This document shows, in pieces, positions 45,946-54,637 of a DNA stretch of 64,000 nt. This DNA comes from Microvirga aerilata. Lineage in GTDB: Bacteria > Pseudomonadota > Alphaproteobacteria > Rhizobiales > Beijerinckiaceae. Each line of letters begins with the position of its first letter. Within the stretch, counting starts at the first letter, position 1. Location: NCBI RefSeq assembly GCF_016743775.1, contig NZ_JAEQMY010000010.1, positions 62,001 to 126,000 on the forward strand. The letters are read 5' to 3'. Made by a program: the position numbers and the translations under genes. The notes under the pieces were generated by a model. That model was given only the letters and a program-made list of their open reading frames with translations. It did not search any database and had not been told where the DNA came from.

Positions 45946-47880
45946 TTGTCGCTAAGCACCTTCAAAGCAGTCATCGCCATCATTATCGGCGGATTTCTGG
46001 TCTCCGGCATCTATATCTCGGTGCTGGTGGTCAAGCGCCAGGGCGCATTGCAACAGATCGCTGCCTATAATCCGTCCTGGGAGGCGAGCCAGGCGGCCTC
46101 CGAGTTCATCCGGTTCGAGCACCGGTTGTCCGAATTCGAGAGGCCAAGCAGCGGCGTCGACAAGGATGAGGTTGCACTGCGCTACGACATCCTGGTCGGC
46201 CGGTTGAAGATGCTGAACGAGGGCGACTTTCATGCCCTCCTCTGGCGCCATCCCGAGCATCAGCTCACCCTGCGCCAGCTCGACCAGGCCCTTGTTACAG
46301 TGGAGCCGCTGATCGACGGCCTGGACAGTTCGGGTACCGTCCAGAAAGTGCTCGACATCCTTCGTCCCTTCGAGGGCAGCCTCTCGCAGATCGCCTCGGC
46401 TGTGCTCAATTACGGATCCGAAGTCGTCCAGAAGGATCAGCAGGAGCTCATCCGGCTGCATTGGGCCTTCTCGGGCATTGCGGCGATCCTGATCCTGATC
46501 GGGCTCGCCCTGATCGGCCTGCTCGACAGGCACAATCGCCTGCTGGGCCGCGCCCATCAGGAACTTCACGTTCTGGCCCATCAGGATGCGCTGACAGGCC
46601 TGCCCAATCGCGTGGTGCTGCGCAACGAGCTGGGGCAGGCTCTTGCCCGCATCAAACCGCAGGGCCGCACGGTTGCCGTATCCTATCTCGATCTCGATCA
46701 CTTCAAGGACGTCAACGACTCCTTCGGGCATGAGACGGGCGACGACTTGCTCAAGGCTGTCGCGGATCGTCTGAAGGCCTGCATTCCCGTCCACGGCGAA
46801 GGCCATGCCAAGAACCTGATCGCCCGCTTCGGCGGCGACGAGTTCGCCATTCTTCAGACGGGCATTCGCAAGCCCGAGGAATGCGCCGTGCTGGCATCGC
46901 GCATCGTCGATGCCCTGCGCGAGCCGTTCAGCGTCAACGGGCAGGAGATCTTCATCGGCACGAGCATCGGCATCGCTTTGGCCCAGGGGGGCGTGACCCC
47001 CAGCCAGATCCTGAAGCATGCCGACATGGCTCTCTACTATGCCAAGGCCGACGGGCGGGGCACGTTCCGCTTCTTCGAGCCTGATATGGACGCTCAGCTG
47101 CAATCTCGCCGAGCCCTGGAGGTCAATCTGCGCAAGGCGATAACCAACGGAGAGTTCGAGCTCTTCTATCAGCCGCAGATCAATCTCAAGGACAACGAGA
47201 TCGGCGGCTTCGAGGCTCTCCTGCGGTGGCACCATCCCGAGCGCGGCCTCGTTCCCCCGTCGGAGTTCATCCCCGTCGTGGAAGATACCGGCCTGATCAT
47301 TCCGCTGGGCGACTGGATCATCGAGCAGGCCTGCAAGGAGGCGGCTGGGTGGCCGAGAAACATCAACGTGGCCGTGAACCTCTCGCCCGTGCAGTTCCGG
47401 AACAGATCGCTCGTACAGAGCGTCAGCCGGGCTCTGGCGCTGTCGGGCCTCGCCCCGAACCGCCTGGAGCTGGAAATCACCGAGTCGGTTCTGCTTCAGG
47501 ATACCGACGCGACGGTGTCCACCCTCCATCAGCTGCGCCGGCTCGGCGTTCGCATCGCCATGGACGATTTTGGGACCGGTTATTCGTCCCTGAGCTACCT
47601 GCGCAGCTTTCCATTCGATAAGCTCAAGATCGACCAGTCCTTCGTGCGGGAGATGTCGCAGCGGGCCGACTGCCTGGCCATCGTGCAATCCGTCGCCAAC
47701 CTTGGCGCCAGCCTCGGGATGCCGACCGTCGCGGAGGGCGTCGAGACGGAGGAGCAGCTGCTTCAGATCCAGGCTGCCGGATGCACCGATGCCCAAGGCT
47801 ACTATTTCGGGCGCCCCAAGCCGGCCCAGGACATGGTTCACACCCTGGCTGCTCTCAGGCACACCACGAAGGTCGCCTGA
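45946..47880 (+). CDS. membrane GGDEF-EAL protein (cyclic-di-GMP turnover)
   Basis: A 644-residue protein. A helix at about 8-29 and another at about 173-193 enclose a periplasmic helical sensor region. The GGDEF domain (about 208-380) has an intact FGGDEF (about 295-300) and the EAL domain (about 392-640) has intact EALLRW (about 423), with DDFGTGYSSL and KIDQSFV. Both synthesis and breakdown of c-di-GMP are possible. The start is a TTG at 45946, supported by GGAGG eight bases before it and by the lack of another start nearby. It probably reads a signal from the secreted protein encoded just upstream. Confidence 0.9.
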   Translation: MSLSTFKAVIAIIIGGFLVSGIYISVLVVKRQGALQQIAAYNPSWEASQAASEFIRFEHRLSEFERPSSGVDKDEVALRYDILVGRLKMLNEGDFHALLWRHPEHQLTLRQLDQALVTVEPLIDGLDSSGTVQKVLDILRPFEGSLSQIASAVLNYGSEVVQKDQQELIRLHWAFSGIAAILILIGLALIGLLDRHNRLLGRAHQELHVLAHQDALTGLPNRVVLRNELGQALARIKPQGRTVAVSYLDLDHFKDVNDSFGHETGDDLLKAVADRLKACIPVHGEGHAKNLIARFGGDEFAILQTGIRKPEECAVLASRIVDALREPFSVNGQEIFIGTSIGIALAQGGVTPSQILKHADMALYYAKADGRGTFRFFEPDMDAQLQSRRALEVNLRKAITNGEFELFYQPQINLKDNEIGGFEALLRWHHPERGLVPPSEFIPVVEDTGLIIPLGDWIIEQACKEAAGWPRNINVAVNLSPVQFRNRSLVQSVSRALALSGLAPNRLELEITESVLLQDTDATVSTLHQLRRLGVRIAMDDFGTGYSSLSYLRSFPFDKLKIDQSFVREMSQRADCLAIVQSVANLGASLGMPTVAEGVETEEQLLQIQAAGCTDAQGYYFGRPKPAQDMVHTLAALRHTTKVA

Positions 47881-47963
47881 CGGGCCAATCCTATGACCGG
47901 ATGGCCTGATCCTGCATCCTCCGCTGCCGGACCAGAGCGATCCTTCCACGAGACAGCGCCATC

Positions 47964-48599
47964 ATGACAAACCCCTTCGAGAGCCCTCTGCAGGGAAAAC
48001 CGCTGTCGGAGCAGGTTACCAATCCTAACATCAGCGTCGGGCGCTACAGCTATTATTCAGGCTACTACCACGGGCATTCCTTCGATGACTGCGCCCGCTA
48101 TCTCCTGCCCGAGGATGCGGAAGTCGACAAGCTGATCATCGGAAGCTTCTGCTCCATCGCGACCGGAGCAACCTTCGTGATGCATGGCAACCAGGGTCAC
48201 CGGTCCGATTGGGCATCCACGTTCCCGTTCTTCTACATGAACAAGGACGGGGCCTTCGGAGATCCGCCAGATCCGTTCCGGCCCGCGGGCGACACGGTGG
48301 TCGGCAACGATGTCTGGATCGGCACGGAGGCCATGATCATGCCGGGCGTCAAAATCGGTCATGGCGCGGTGGTTGGCAGCCGCGCCCTGGTGACCCGTGA
48401 CGTCGATCCCTACACGATCGTCGGCGGTCATCCGGCAAAGCCGATCCGCAAGCGCTTTTCCGACGAGTACATCGCCATGCTTCTCGAGATGGCCTGGTGG
48501 GACTGGCCGCTCGAGCGGATCAGGCAGGCCATGCCGCTCCTGTGCTCATCCGACATCGTGGGGCTCCATCGCTTCTGGCATTCCCAGCAAGAGCTATGA
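47964..48599 (+). CDS. CatB-type xenobiotic O-acetyltransferase (hexapeptide fold)
   Basis: A 211-residue left-handed beta-helix protein. It has [43 protein letters not shown] block (about 58-80), the catalytic-histidine region [33 protein letters not shown] and the ending [13 protein letters not shown]. These match CatB/Vat-type acetyltransferases, some of which inactivate chloramphenicol or streptogramins; many chromosomal relatives have unknown substrates, so resistance should not be assumed. Confidence 0.88.
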   Translation: MTNPFESPLQGKPLSEQVTNPNISVGRYSYYSGYYHGHSFDDCARYLLPEDAEVDKLIIGSFCSIATGATFVMHGNQGHRSDWASTFPFFYMNKDGAFGDPPDPFRPAGDTVVGNDVWIGTEAMIMPGVKIGHGAVVGSRALVTRDVDPYTIVGGHPAKPIRKRFSDEYIAMLLEMAWWDWPLERIRQAMPLLCSSDIVGLHRFWHSQQEL

Positions 48600-48860
48600 G
48601 GCCTGACGTAGATGCATGCTTGCACTCCGCCTTCGATATACATCCGATCAGGCTGTAAAATCGAGCGTCCGTGGAGAAGAGCAAGCCAAGTGTCGCAGGA
48701 GTCGAGCCGATGAGAGAAAATACCTGTTCTCTCTTTGCCGGGTGCCTTCACCTGTGTTAGGCAAAAACAGGCGGCAGGAATGTCCATTCCGTTGCGGCGG
48801 CATGGATTGCAGCACGTCTCCTTATTGGCAGTTTTGAAAACAGGCGCTGGAGCAAGGTGA

Positions 48861-49247
48861 ATGAAGACGTATTGCGAGTTTACGTTTGATGCGGCTCACT
48901 CGGTTGCTCCCTATTCCGGGCTGCACGGACATACCTTCATCGTCAAGCTCACCTTCGGCGGAGCCGTCGACGAGGTCTACGGCTGGCCGGTCAACCTTTA
49001 CGATGTCGAGAACTACATCAAGGAGATCAAGGGCGAGCACGGATCGGGCCTCGATCACGGGAACCTGGATCTCAACCCCGACATTGGCGTCGCTTCGCTT
49101 GAGAACGTCACCACCTACATCTGGCGGCTGGTGAAGGAGCGCTTCCCCAATCTCGAGGAAGTGGAGCTCAAGCGCGGCATGGCAGGATCGACGGAAGGCT
49201 GCATCTATCGCGGCGAGAGCCCTGCGGGCAGCAGCCTGGCGGCCTGA
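48861..49247 (+). CDS. QueD/PTPS-family protein lacking the usual catalytic cysteine
   Basis: A 128-residue protein of the 6-pyruvoyl/6-carboxy-tetrahydropterin synthase fold. The zinc histidines are present in FTFDAAHSV (H13) and GLHGHTF (H22, H24), as is the DHGNLD segment and a late TEGC. The catalytic cysteine normally four residues before the HGH motif is Tyr18 here (APYSGLHGH). Canonical QueD makes the queuosine precursor 6-carboxytetrahydropterin; this variant may do a different pterin reaction. No queC, queE or folE genes are adjacent. ATG 48861 follows AAGG. Confidence 0.82.
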   Translation: MKTYCEFTFDAAHSVAPYSGLHGHTFIVKLTFGGAVDEVYGWPVNLYDVENYIKEIKGEHGSGLDHGNLDLNPDIGVASLENVTTYIWRLVKERFPNLEEVELKRGMAGSTEGCIYRGESPAGSSLAA

Positions 49248-49270
49248 GGGAATACGACCTTCCACATGCA

Positions 49271-49297
49271 AAAAAGCCGCCCTGCAAGGCGGCTTTT
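49271..49297. terminator. bidirectional terminator between queD-like and mipA-like genes
   Basis: AGCCGCC and GGCGGCT pair around CTGCAA, flanked by AAAA on the left and TTTT on the right, between two convergent genes. Confidence 0.85.
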
Positions 49298-49320
49298 CCG
49301 TTTCGAGGATCGTTCGTTCC

Positions 49321-50157
49321 TCAGGGAGTGTAACCGAAGGAGTAGGAGACCGTCAGCCCAACCCCGACCTGGTGCTCCGAGCCGAAACGCTCGACAATCG
49401 GGCTGTCTGCCGCGTCGCCCACGAGGTGCTTGTACGAGACGAAAGCTATCGTCGACCACTGATCCGTCCAATCGTAGCCCACAGCCGCTGTCGCGCCGAC
49501 AGAGGTGATGCCGCCGGAGGGCCGGTAGGCGGTGACCTCCCCGTTCAGCGCCGCCTCGACGGGAGTCACGCCGAAATAGGTGCGCGTGAACTCGCTGTCG
49601 CCGAGCGCCAGCCGCGGGCCGGCGGAGAGTGTGAGGGCGCCGAATTTCTGGACGATGTCGAGACCGAAATCGGCCACGAATCCCTCATGCCCATTGAAAC
49701 CGCGCCGGATCTCGGCCCGCGCCCGCAGGAATTCGACGGGCCAGTATTCCACGAACACGCCGGGCTCCACGGCCCAATCGATCTTCTCAAGTCCAGCGAG
49801 CCGCCGGTCGTCCTCCAGGTAACGTCCGCCCTGGAACCGGCCGACGATGCCGAACCGAAAAGCCGATTCCTCCAGGAACGAGAAGCTCAGGCCGTCGTCG
49901 GGCGCGCTGAAACGCTCCGGCGTTCCGGCGCGGCGGAAGCTCAAGGACGGATAGCCGATGAAGCTGAAGTCGTCTGCGCCCGGATAGGACGGCCCTGCCC
50001 GCAGGTTGCCCTTGACGGTGATGATCCAGTCCGACGACGTTTGAACCTGAGGCTGCGCCTGCAGCGGAGCGGGCGAGAAAAGCAGGTCCGCGGCCTGAGC
50101 CATGGTCGGGCCAGCCACAAGGGAGCCGAGGAGGACGAACGATCGGGCTGCGCGCAT
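49321..50157 (-). CDS. MipA/OmpV-family outer membrane protein
   Basis: A 278-residue protein with a signal peptide (FVLLGSLVAGPTMAQAA). The mature part alternates polar and hydrophobic residues as in beta barrels, with the family pieces AGPSYPGADDFSF, YPSLSFRRAG, EPGVFVEYWP and a C-terminal aromatic strand VGLTVSYSFGYTP. Family members are scaffolds for murein hydrolases or general outer-membrane barrels. ATG 50157. Confidence 0.87.
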   Translation of the reverse strand: MRAARSFVLLGSLVAGPTMAQAADLLFSPAPLQAQPQVQTSSDWIITVKGNLRAGPSYPGADDFSFIGYPSLSFRRAGTPERFSAPDDGLSFSFLEESAFRFGIVGRFQGGRYLEDDRRLAGLEKIDWAVEPGVFVEYWPVEFLRARAEIRRGFNGHEGFVADFGLDIVQKFGALTLSAGPRLALGDSEFTRTYFGVTPVEAALNGEVTAYRPSGGITSVGATAAVGYDWTDQWSTIAFVSYKHLVGDAADSPIVERFGSEHQVGVGLTVSYSFGYTP

Positions 50158-50247
50158 GAGTTCTTCCGGTTCAAGGTTTCACCCTGCCGTGGTGGCCTCA
50201 AAACGCCGTAACGTCAAGCCGGGGATTGCCTCTATGGTTTCGCCATC

Positions 50248-50550
50248 GTGAGCGCCGGAGATCAAGTGACCCCAAGGAGGCACGCGAACTTTCGCCGAGC
50301 CGGGCCGTTGATCCGGCGACAGCATGGTGCAAGGGAGGGCTTCTTGGTCCAGCAGATCGCCAGCAGCCGACCGCAGCCGGACGAGTTCTATCCGAAGCCT
50401 CCTCCGACGGAGCCCCTGCCTGTGACCCCCAAGCCGCCCGAGGCGCCCCAGCCGACGGTTCCGTCCAGCATCCCGTCATCCCTGCCCGAGCAGCCCCTGG
50501 AGCCGGAGAGGCCTGTCATTCACCCCATGCCGCAGCCGGAAGTTCCCTGA
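50248..50550 (+). CDS. proline-rich hypothetical small protein
   Basis: A possible 100-residue protein from GTG 50248. The second half is strongly proline-rich with repeated PxP units (PKPPPTEPLP, PKPPEAPQP) and no membrane segment. Codon choice in that half looks coding, but no Shine-Dalgarno or family supports it. It is divergent from mipA and converges on the kinase-like gene, overlapping its end by about 30 bases. Confidence 0.35.
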   Translation: MSAGDQVTPRRHANFRRAGPLIRRQHGAREGFLVQQIASSRPQPDEFYPKPPPTEPLPVTPKPPEAPQPTVPSSIPSSLPEQPLEPERPVIHPMPQPEVP

Positions 50551-51371
50551 GGCTTGGCCTCGGAGAAGGTCCGGTCCAGGCACAGGAAGCCCTGCGTGAT
50601 CCGGCAGATTTCAGCCTCGGCAACGGGCGACAGGACTGCGAGCTTGGGGCCATCGCCACACCCGGTCAGGAGGCCGAGACCCAGGTCTTTTCCGTCCCGG
50701 CCAGCCAGCCCGACCAGAAGACCCGGAGAAAGCGCAGCATCCGGCTCCGGGCGCGCGAGCATTTCCCCGTCGATGGTCAGAACCGAACCTTGCGCGAAAT
50801 AAGCCCGAAACGCCTCCCGCCGGGCCCCCCGCCTCTCGCCGTAGGTTTTGCGCCTTGCTTCCGGCGACAGGGGAAGACGCAAAGCCAGGTAATGAGGATG
50901 ATCGACGAGAACCGAACGGACGGCAGGATCGTCCCCAAGGGCGATCAGCAGGTCCGGCCGAACCGCATCGATCTTGGCAGCCTTCAAGCTCCGGCCGGGT
51001 CCACCCAGAAGCCCGCTCGTGTTGACGACGAGGAGATCCGCATCCGCCTCATGAGCGAGCCTGTGCGTTCCTTCGACCAAACGCCTCCAGCCGAGAACCG
51101 GATCGGTGGTGCCGACGAAGGCGAGTCTCATGCCATGGCGATCTTGCAGGGTGACGCTGGCCGGCGGCCCGATTGTCTTCTGGCCCACATCCGTATCGAG
51201 CAGAGCGGCGCTGCGACCAAGTTGCGGGGCCGCATCGGCCAGGAAGCGGCAGAACGTGCTTTTGCCGGCATCCCGGGCTCCGATCACGAGAACCCGTGCG
51301 GGTGCATGGCGGCAGATGTGCTCTGCCGCTTCAGCCCATTCGGGCGGTGCATGCGGCAGTGGATCAGCCAA
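50520..51371 (-). CDS. Clp1/Nol9/Grc3-like P-loop polynucleotide kinase homologue
   Basis: About 283 residues. Walker A is GARDAGKST (about 31-39), followed by ALLDTDVGQKTIGPP, the DxDxGQ motif typical of the Clp1/Grc3 5'-OH polynucleotide kinase family, then FVGTTDP, LLVVNTSGLLGG and an RRKTYGERR basic patch. In archaea and eukaryotes these enzymes phosphorylate RNA or DNA 5' ends; bacterial members are largely unstudied. I place the start at TTG 51371, overlapping the upstream esterase stop by eight bases, because the frame further upstream is antisense shadow. No ATG is available at the right place. Confidence 0.72.
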   Translation of the reverse strand: MADPLPHAPPEWAEAAEHICRHAPARVLVIGARDAGKSTFCRFLADAAPQLGRSAALLDTDVGQKTIGPPASVTLQDRHGMRLAFVGTTDPVLGWRRLVEGTHRLAHEADADLLVVNTSGLLGGPGRSLKAAKIDAVRPDLLIALGDDPAVRSVLVDHPHYLALRLPLSPEARRKTYGERRGARREAFRAYFAQGSVLTIDGEMLARPEPDAALSPGLLVGLAGRDGKDLGLGLLTGCGDGPKLAVLSPVAEAEICRITQGFLCLDRTFSEAKPQGTSGCGMG

Positions 51372-52056
51372 GGAAGCGGGTGACGGCGCGCTCGACCATG
51401 CCGGGCGGGACCAGATGGCCGCCGTCGAACTCGTGGTACTCCACGTCATAGCCCGCCCGCCGGAGTGCAGGAACGATGCGCCGGCTGCAGGGATCGATGG
51501 GCAGCACCTCGTCATGAACACCATGGGACACGAACACCCGCGGAGTATCGGCGGTTTGCGTCGGCGCCATGAAGCCTGGCGAGAAGGCGAGGATGTGATC
51601 GAACAGCTCGCCGTTGATGACGCCGAGCGACAACGCATAGGAAGCACCGTCCGAAAAGCCCGAGAGCGCAACCCGCGCGGGATCGACCGGGTGCAGCCCG
51701 AACACCTTGGCAAGCGCCCGGTCGATGAAAGCAACGTCGGGACCGTAGCCGCCCCTGATCACATCCCATGTGGGGCCGCGCGACTCCGGCGCGAGAACGA
51801 TGATCCCATGCGCTTGCGCCTGCTGTGCCACGAGATCGATGATGTGCGTTGCAACCCCTCCTGCCCCATGGAGCGCCACGAGAAGTGGCGCGGGCCTCAA
51901 AGGATCGAGCCCATCCGGCACCAGCAATGCGCCGTCGCGCCGCCCATTCTCGAGACCCAGCGGATGACGGCCCGGCGCTGCGCTGGACGGCGCAGCGATG
52001 CGCTCCGGGCGCGCGCGGAGCAGTCCTGCCGAATAGTCCGCGTTGAGATTGGCCAT
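51364..52056 (-). CDS. alpha/beta-hydrolase, carboxylesterase/phospholipase type
   Basis: A 230-residue hydrolase: LLVALHGAGGVATH (oxyanion region), nucleophile SGFSDGASYA, aspartate in VSHGVHDEVLPID and histidine in FDGGHLVPP. The pattern fits small PHB-depolymerase/dienelactone-type esterases. Substrate unknown. ATG 52056. Its stop overlaps the start of the Clp1-like gene, so the two are probably coupled. Confidence 0.85.
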   Translation of the reverse strand: MANLNADYSAGLLRARPERIAAPSSAAPGRHPLGLENGRRDGALLVPDGLDPLRPAPLLVALHGAGGVATHIIDLVAQQAQAHGIIVLAPESRGPTWDVIRGGYGPDVAFIDRALAKVFGLHPVDPARVALSGFSDGASYALSLGVINGELFDHILAFSPGFMAPTQTADTPRVFVSHGVHDEVLPIDPCSRRIVPALRRAGYDVEYHEFDGGHLVPPGMVERAVTRFLG

Positions 52057-52193
52057 GGTAGGTCCCGTTCACGTTGCGCGCCAACGCCGGAGCGAGGCTC
52101 ACTGTTCCTTCGGCATGGGAGCGGGACGGAATGGCGCAGGAACATCGATCTGCCTCCATCGTTAGAGGCGTCTCACACATTATGGTGCGCTCG

Positions 52194-52448
52194 ATGTCTC
52201 TCATGGACTATACCGGCTACGCGGCTGCCATCTGCACGACCTCGGCATATGTGCCGCAGGTGATGCGGGTCTGGCGCACGCGCTCCACCAAGGATATTTC
52301 GCTCAAGATGTTTCTGGTGCTCGTCACCGGCCTCGCCCTGTGGCTCGCTTACGGCTTCTGGAAGGGAGAGATCCCCCTGATCGCCGCAAACGGCATCACG
52401 CTGATGCTCGCGGGCACGATCCTGTTCTTCAAGCTCAAGCATGGATGA
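52194..52448 (+). CDS. SemiSWEET-family sugar transporter
   Basis: An 84-residue protein with three helices and the PQ-loop AYVPQVMRVWRTRSTKDIS after helix 1. This is the complete half-unit of SWEET transporters, acting as a homodimer for sugar facilitation. In-frame ATGs at 52182, 52194 and 52203 are all possible; 52194 gives standard length. It ends just before a strong hairpin. Confidence 0.85.
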   Translation: MSLMDYTGYAAAICTTSAYVPQVMRVWRTRSTKDISLKMFLVLVTGLALWLAYGFWKGEIPLIAANGITLMLAGTILFFKLKHG

Positions 52449-52484
52449 ACGCAAGAGCATCGGTCGGATCCGATGCTCTTGCGT
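52449..52484. terminator. perfect 15-bp hairpin after the SemiSWEET gene
   Basis: ACGCAAGAGCATCGG pairs exactly with CCGATGCTCTTGCGT around a six-base loop. The first base is the last base of the TGA-following context; no T-run follows. Confidence 0.7.
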
Positions 52485-52556
52485 GATGTGCCAGGAGACC
52501 GCACGGGACCTGTTCTCCCGAGGCTCTGAACCAACCTTCCGGGAGATTCTTCTAAG

Positions 52557-53222
52557 ATGATCAAAGCAGTGATTTTAGATGTCGATGGCACGCTTATCGA
52601 TACGGTCGATCTGCATGCCGATGCCTGGGTTCAGGCGCTGAAGCATTTCGGCTACGAGATCGCCTTCCAAGACATGCGGTCTCAGATCGGCAAGGGCGGC
52701 GATCAGATCCTGCACGGGCTTTTGCCGCCGGATGTGATCGAGCAGCGGGCCGACGAAATCAAAGATTTTCGCGCCGATCTGTTCAAGCGCGATTACCTGC
52801 ACAAGGCCCGTGCGTTTCCGGGCGTGCGAGAACTCTTCGAGCGCATCCGTGCCTCAGGGCAACGGGCGGTGCTCGCCTCGTCGGGAACGGCTGAGGAGGT
52901 GGAGCAGTACAAGGAGATCGCCGGCATCGCCGACCTCATCGACTCGGCCACTTCCTCGGATGATGCAGAGCGCTCGAAACCATTCCCCGACATCTTCCAG
53001 GCCGCACTTGCCAAGCTCGCGCCTCTGGGTCCCGACGAGGCCGTGGTGATCGGCGACACTCCCTATGACGCCGAGGCTGCCCGCAAGGCCGGGATCAAGT
53101 CCATCGGCGTGCTCACCGGAGGGTTTGCCGAACAGGCCCTCAAGGATGCGGGATGCATCGCAGTCTATGGCGGGCCGGAGGACCTCCTGAAAAACTACGA
53201 TAGGTCGCCGATTGCTTCCTGA
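52557..53222 (+). CDS. HAD-superfamily phosphatase
   Basis: A 221-residue protein with motif I ILDVDGTLIDTVDLHADAW, motif II ASSGT, motif III lysine in RSKPFPDIF and motif IV VIGDTPYDAEAARKAG. The cap domain after motif I is of the helical beta-phosphoglucomutase/phosphoglycolate type. The substrate is undetermined. ATG 52557; likely monocistronic. Confidence 0.87.
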   Translation: MIKAVILDVDGTLIDTVDLHADAWVQALKHFGYEIAFQDMRSQIGKGGDQILHGLLPPDVIEQRADEIKDFRADLFKRDYLHKARAFPGVRELFERIRASGQRAVLASSGTAEEVEQYKEIAGIADLIDSATSSDDAERSKPFPDIFQAALAKLAPLGPDEAVVIGDTPYDAEAARKAGIKSIGVLTGGFAEQALKDAGCIAVYGGPEDLLKNYDRSPIAS

Positions 53223-53308
53223 GCTCTGCCGGTCACAGAGAGCGAGGGATGAACACTTCATCCTGCACATGACCCCGGATCAGCTTCCACCATCCGGGAT
53301 CACAGGAC

Positions 53309-53473
53309 GTCATCCTCAGACTAGGCGAAGCGAGGAGGGACTCGGCGCCATGGATTCCCTTCCCCTCCTCTTTCGCTCCGGCCGGGAATGACAGTGGGGT
53401 GTGCCGTTCTCATCTCCGGCGAGCCGGAGGCGAGGGAAGGGGATCCACACATGCTCAGCACTGCTGTGTCCCC
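53309..53473. repeat. palindromes, family A copies 4 and 5 (second truncated)
   Basis: Copy 4 (53309-53392) starts GTCATCCTC, contains TGGATTCCCTTCCCC and CGCTCCGGCCGGGAATGAC. A second left half follows at about 53410 with CATCTCCGGCGAG, GCGAGGGAAGGGGATCCAC and CATGC, without its right arm. Confidence 0.65.
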
Positions 53474-53495
53474 TCGTCTGCAACAACGCTGTCCC

Positions 53496-54035
53496 TCAAG
53501 CGCCCTGCACGCGAAGATTGTTCTGTACGTGGGCGACGCCAGAGGCCATCTCGGCAAGGTCCTCGGCACGGCGCTTGAGGCCGCGGCTGGAGACGGTGCC
53601 GTTGAGGGTGACCTCGCCCTCCTTTACGGCGACCTCGACATTCGAGGCGTCGATGAACGGATCCTCCGTCAGGCGCTCGCAAATATCTTCATGGATGCGC
53701 TCATCGGAGCGCTTGTAGCCTTTGGGGCCGCGGCCGCGGTGGGCGCCGCCCGACGGGCGTCCGTCGTCGCGCACATCCGCGTCGTTGGGATCCCGCGTGC
53801 CAAGGGCGCCGAAGCCCGAGCGGTGACGGCTGTAGCCCGGATCGAAGCCTTCGTCGTCGACGGGACCGCCCCGTCCGTCGTCGACGACGCCTCCGGTAAA
53901 CTCGTTGGCCTCGCTGCCATAGCCGCCCGGATACTCCCGGCCGTCGCCCCGAGTGCCCACGGCGCCCTGAGGCACGTCACCGTAGCCGTTGTCATCGTTG
54001 AAGGGGTTTGTGTTCCTGCGGCGGGTGTCTACCAT
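53496..54035 (-). CDS. BON-domain protein with glycine/aspartate-rich N-terminal region
   Basis: A 179-residue protein without signal peptide. Residues 1 to about 110 are low-complexity, rich in G, D, R and N. Residues about 112-179 form a BON domain (SDERIHEDICERLTEDP, NVEVAVKEGEVTLNGTV, GVAHVQNNL). BON domains bind lipids or mediate envelope stress roles. AGGAGC precedes ATG 54035. It is divergent from the HNH gene across 68 bases. Confidence 0.82.
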   Translation of the reverse strand: MVDTRRRNTNPFNDDNGYGDVPQGAVGTRGDGREYPGGYGSEANEFTGGVVDDGRGGPVDDEGFDPGYSRHRSGFGALGTRDPNDADVRDDGRPSGGAHRGRGPKGYKRSDERIHEDICERLTEDPFIDASNVEVAVKEGEVTLNGTVSSRGLKRRAEDLAEMASGVAHVQNNLRVQGA

Positions 54036-54103
54036 GGCGCTGCTCCTGTTCTCGCAGGAGCAACCAACCCACTTCCCAAGTGGTTCCAAACGAAGATCCA
54101 GGC

Positions 54104-54376
54104 ATGAAAACAGCACAGCGCATCAGGCTTTTCAACGAGGTCTTCGCCCGTGACGGAGGATGCTGCGTCTATTGCGGCATCCCTGCGCGCCGTCCCGGAC
54201 GGGGGGTGAAACGCTCACCCGATCTCGCCACTCTCGACCATGTGCATCCGAAGTCCTTCGGAGGTCCGCTGTCCCGCGACAACATCGTGCTGGCCTGTTC
54301 GGCCTGCAACAACGAGCGCGGGGTCATGGAGGCCAGCGCGTTTCGAGTCCTGAAGGCTGCCGGAAAACCCGCGTGA
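54104..54376 (+). CDS. HNH endonuclease-fold protein
   Basis: A 90-residue protein with a complete HNH zinc finger: CCVYCG, TLDHVHPKSFGG (catalytic DH), NIVLACSACNNERG. Small stand-alone HNH proteins act as nicking nucleases or phage/repair factors; no specific role can be given. ATG 54104. Isolated, without mobile-element genes next to it. Confidence 0.85.
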   Translation: MKTAQRIRLFNEVFARDGGCCVYCGIPARRPGRGVKRSPDLATLDHVHPKSFGGPLSRDNIVLACSACNNERGVMEASAFRVLKAAGKPA

Positions 54377-54452
54377 TCGCCTGAGGTTGGAACAGGCCAT
54401 CCGCCCCGACGTTCGAACACAGAGAAGCGTTACCGGTCAAAGGGAGACGGCA

Positions 54453-54632
54453 ATGAACATCGAGGATCAAGTGCGCGAGGCCATCGTGGCGGAGCTGAAG
54501 CGCCAGTCGGAGGGCGGCGAGCAGGGCTTGAGGGTCAACACGGGCGACGCCGAGACGATCACCATCGAGGGCCGCGTCAATCTCGACGAGCTGACCATGG
54601 CGGTGGTGGGCTCCCTCGCCGGCGGCCCGTAA
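54453..54632 (+). CDS. small hypothetical protein, 59 residues
   Basis: An acidic soluble protein (MNIEDQVREAIVAELK at the start). AGGGAG lies before ATG 54453 at good spacing. It reads as one short amphipathic helix and a beta segment. No family recognised. It converges on the patatin gene with 5 bases between stops. Confidence 0.6.
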   Translation: MNIEDQVREAIVAELKRQSEGGEQGLRVNTGDAETITIEGRVNLDELTMAVVGSLAGGP

Positions 54633-54637
54633 CGGCG

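Noticed and set aside
47964..48599. Antibiotic-resistance determinant
   Set aside because: Many chromosomal CatB-type acetyltransferases have no resistance role; no mobile context is present.
53388..54107. 239-residue plus-strand valine/alanine-rich frame
   Set aside because: Antisense to the BON-domain gene, which has a Shine-Dalgarno and a known domain.
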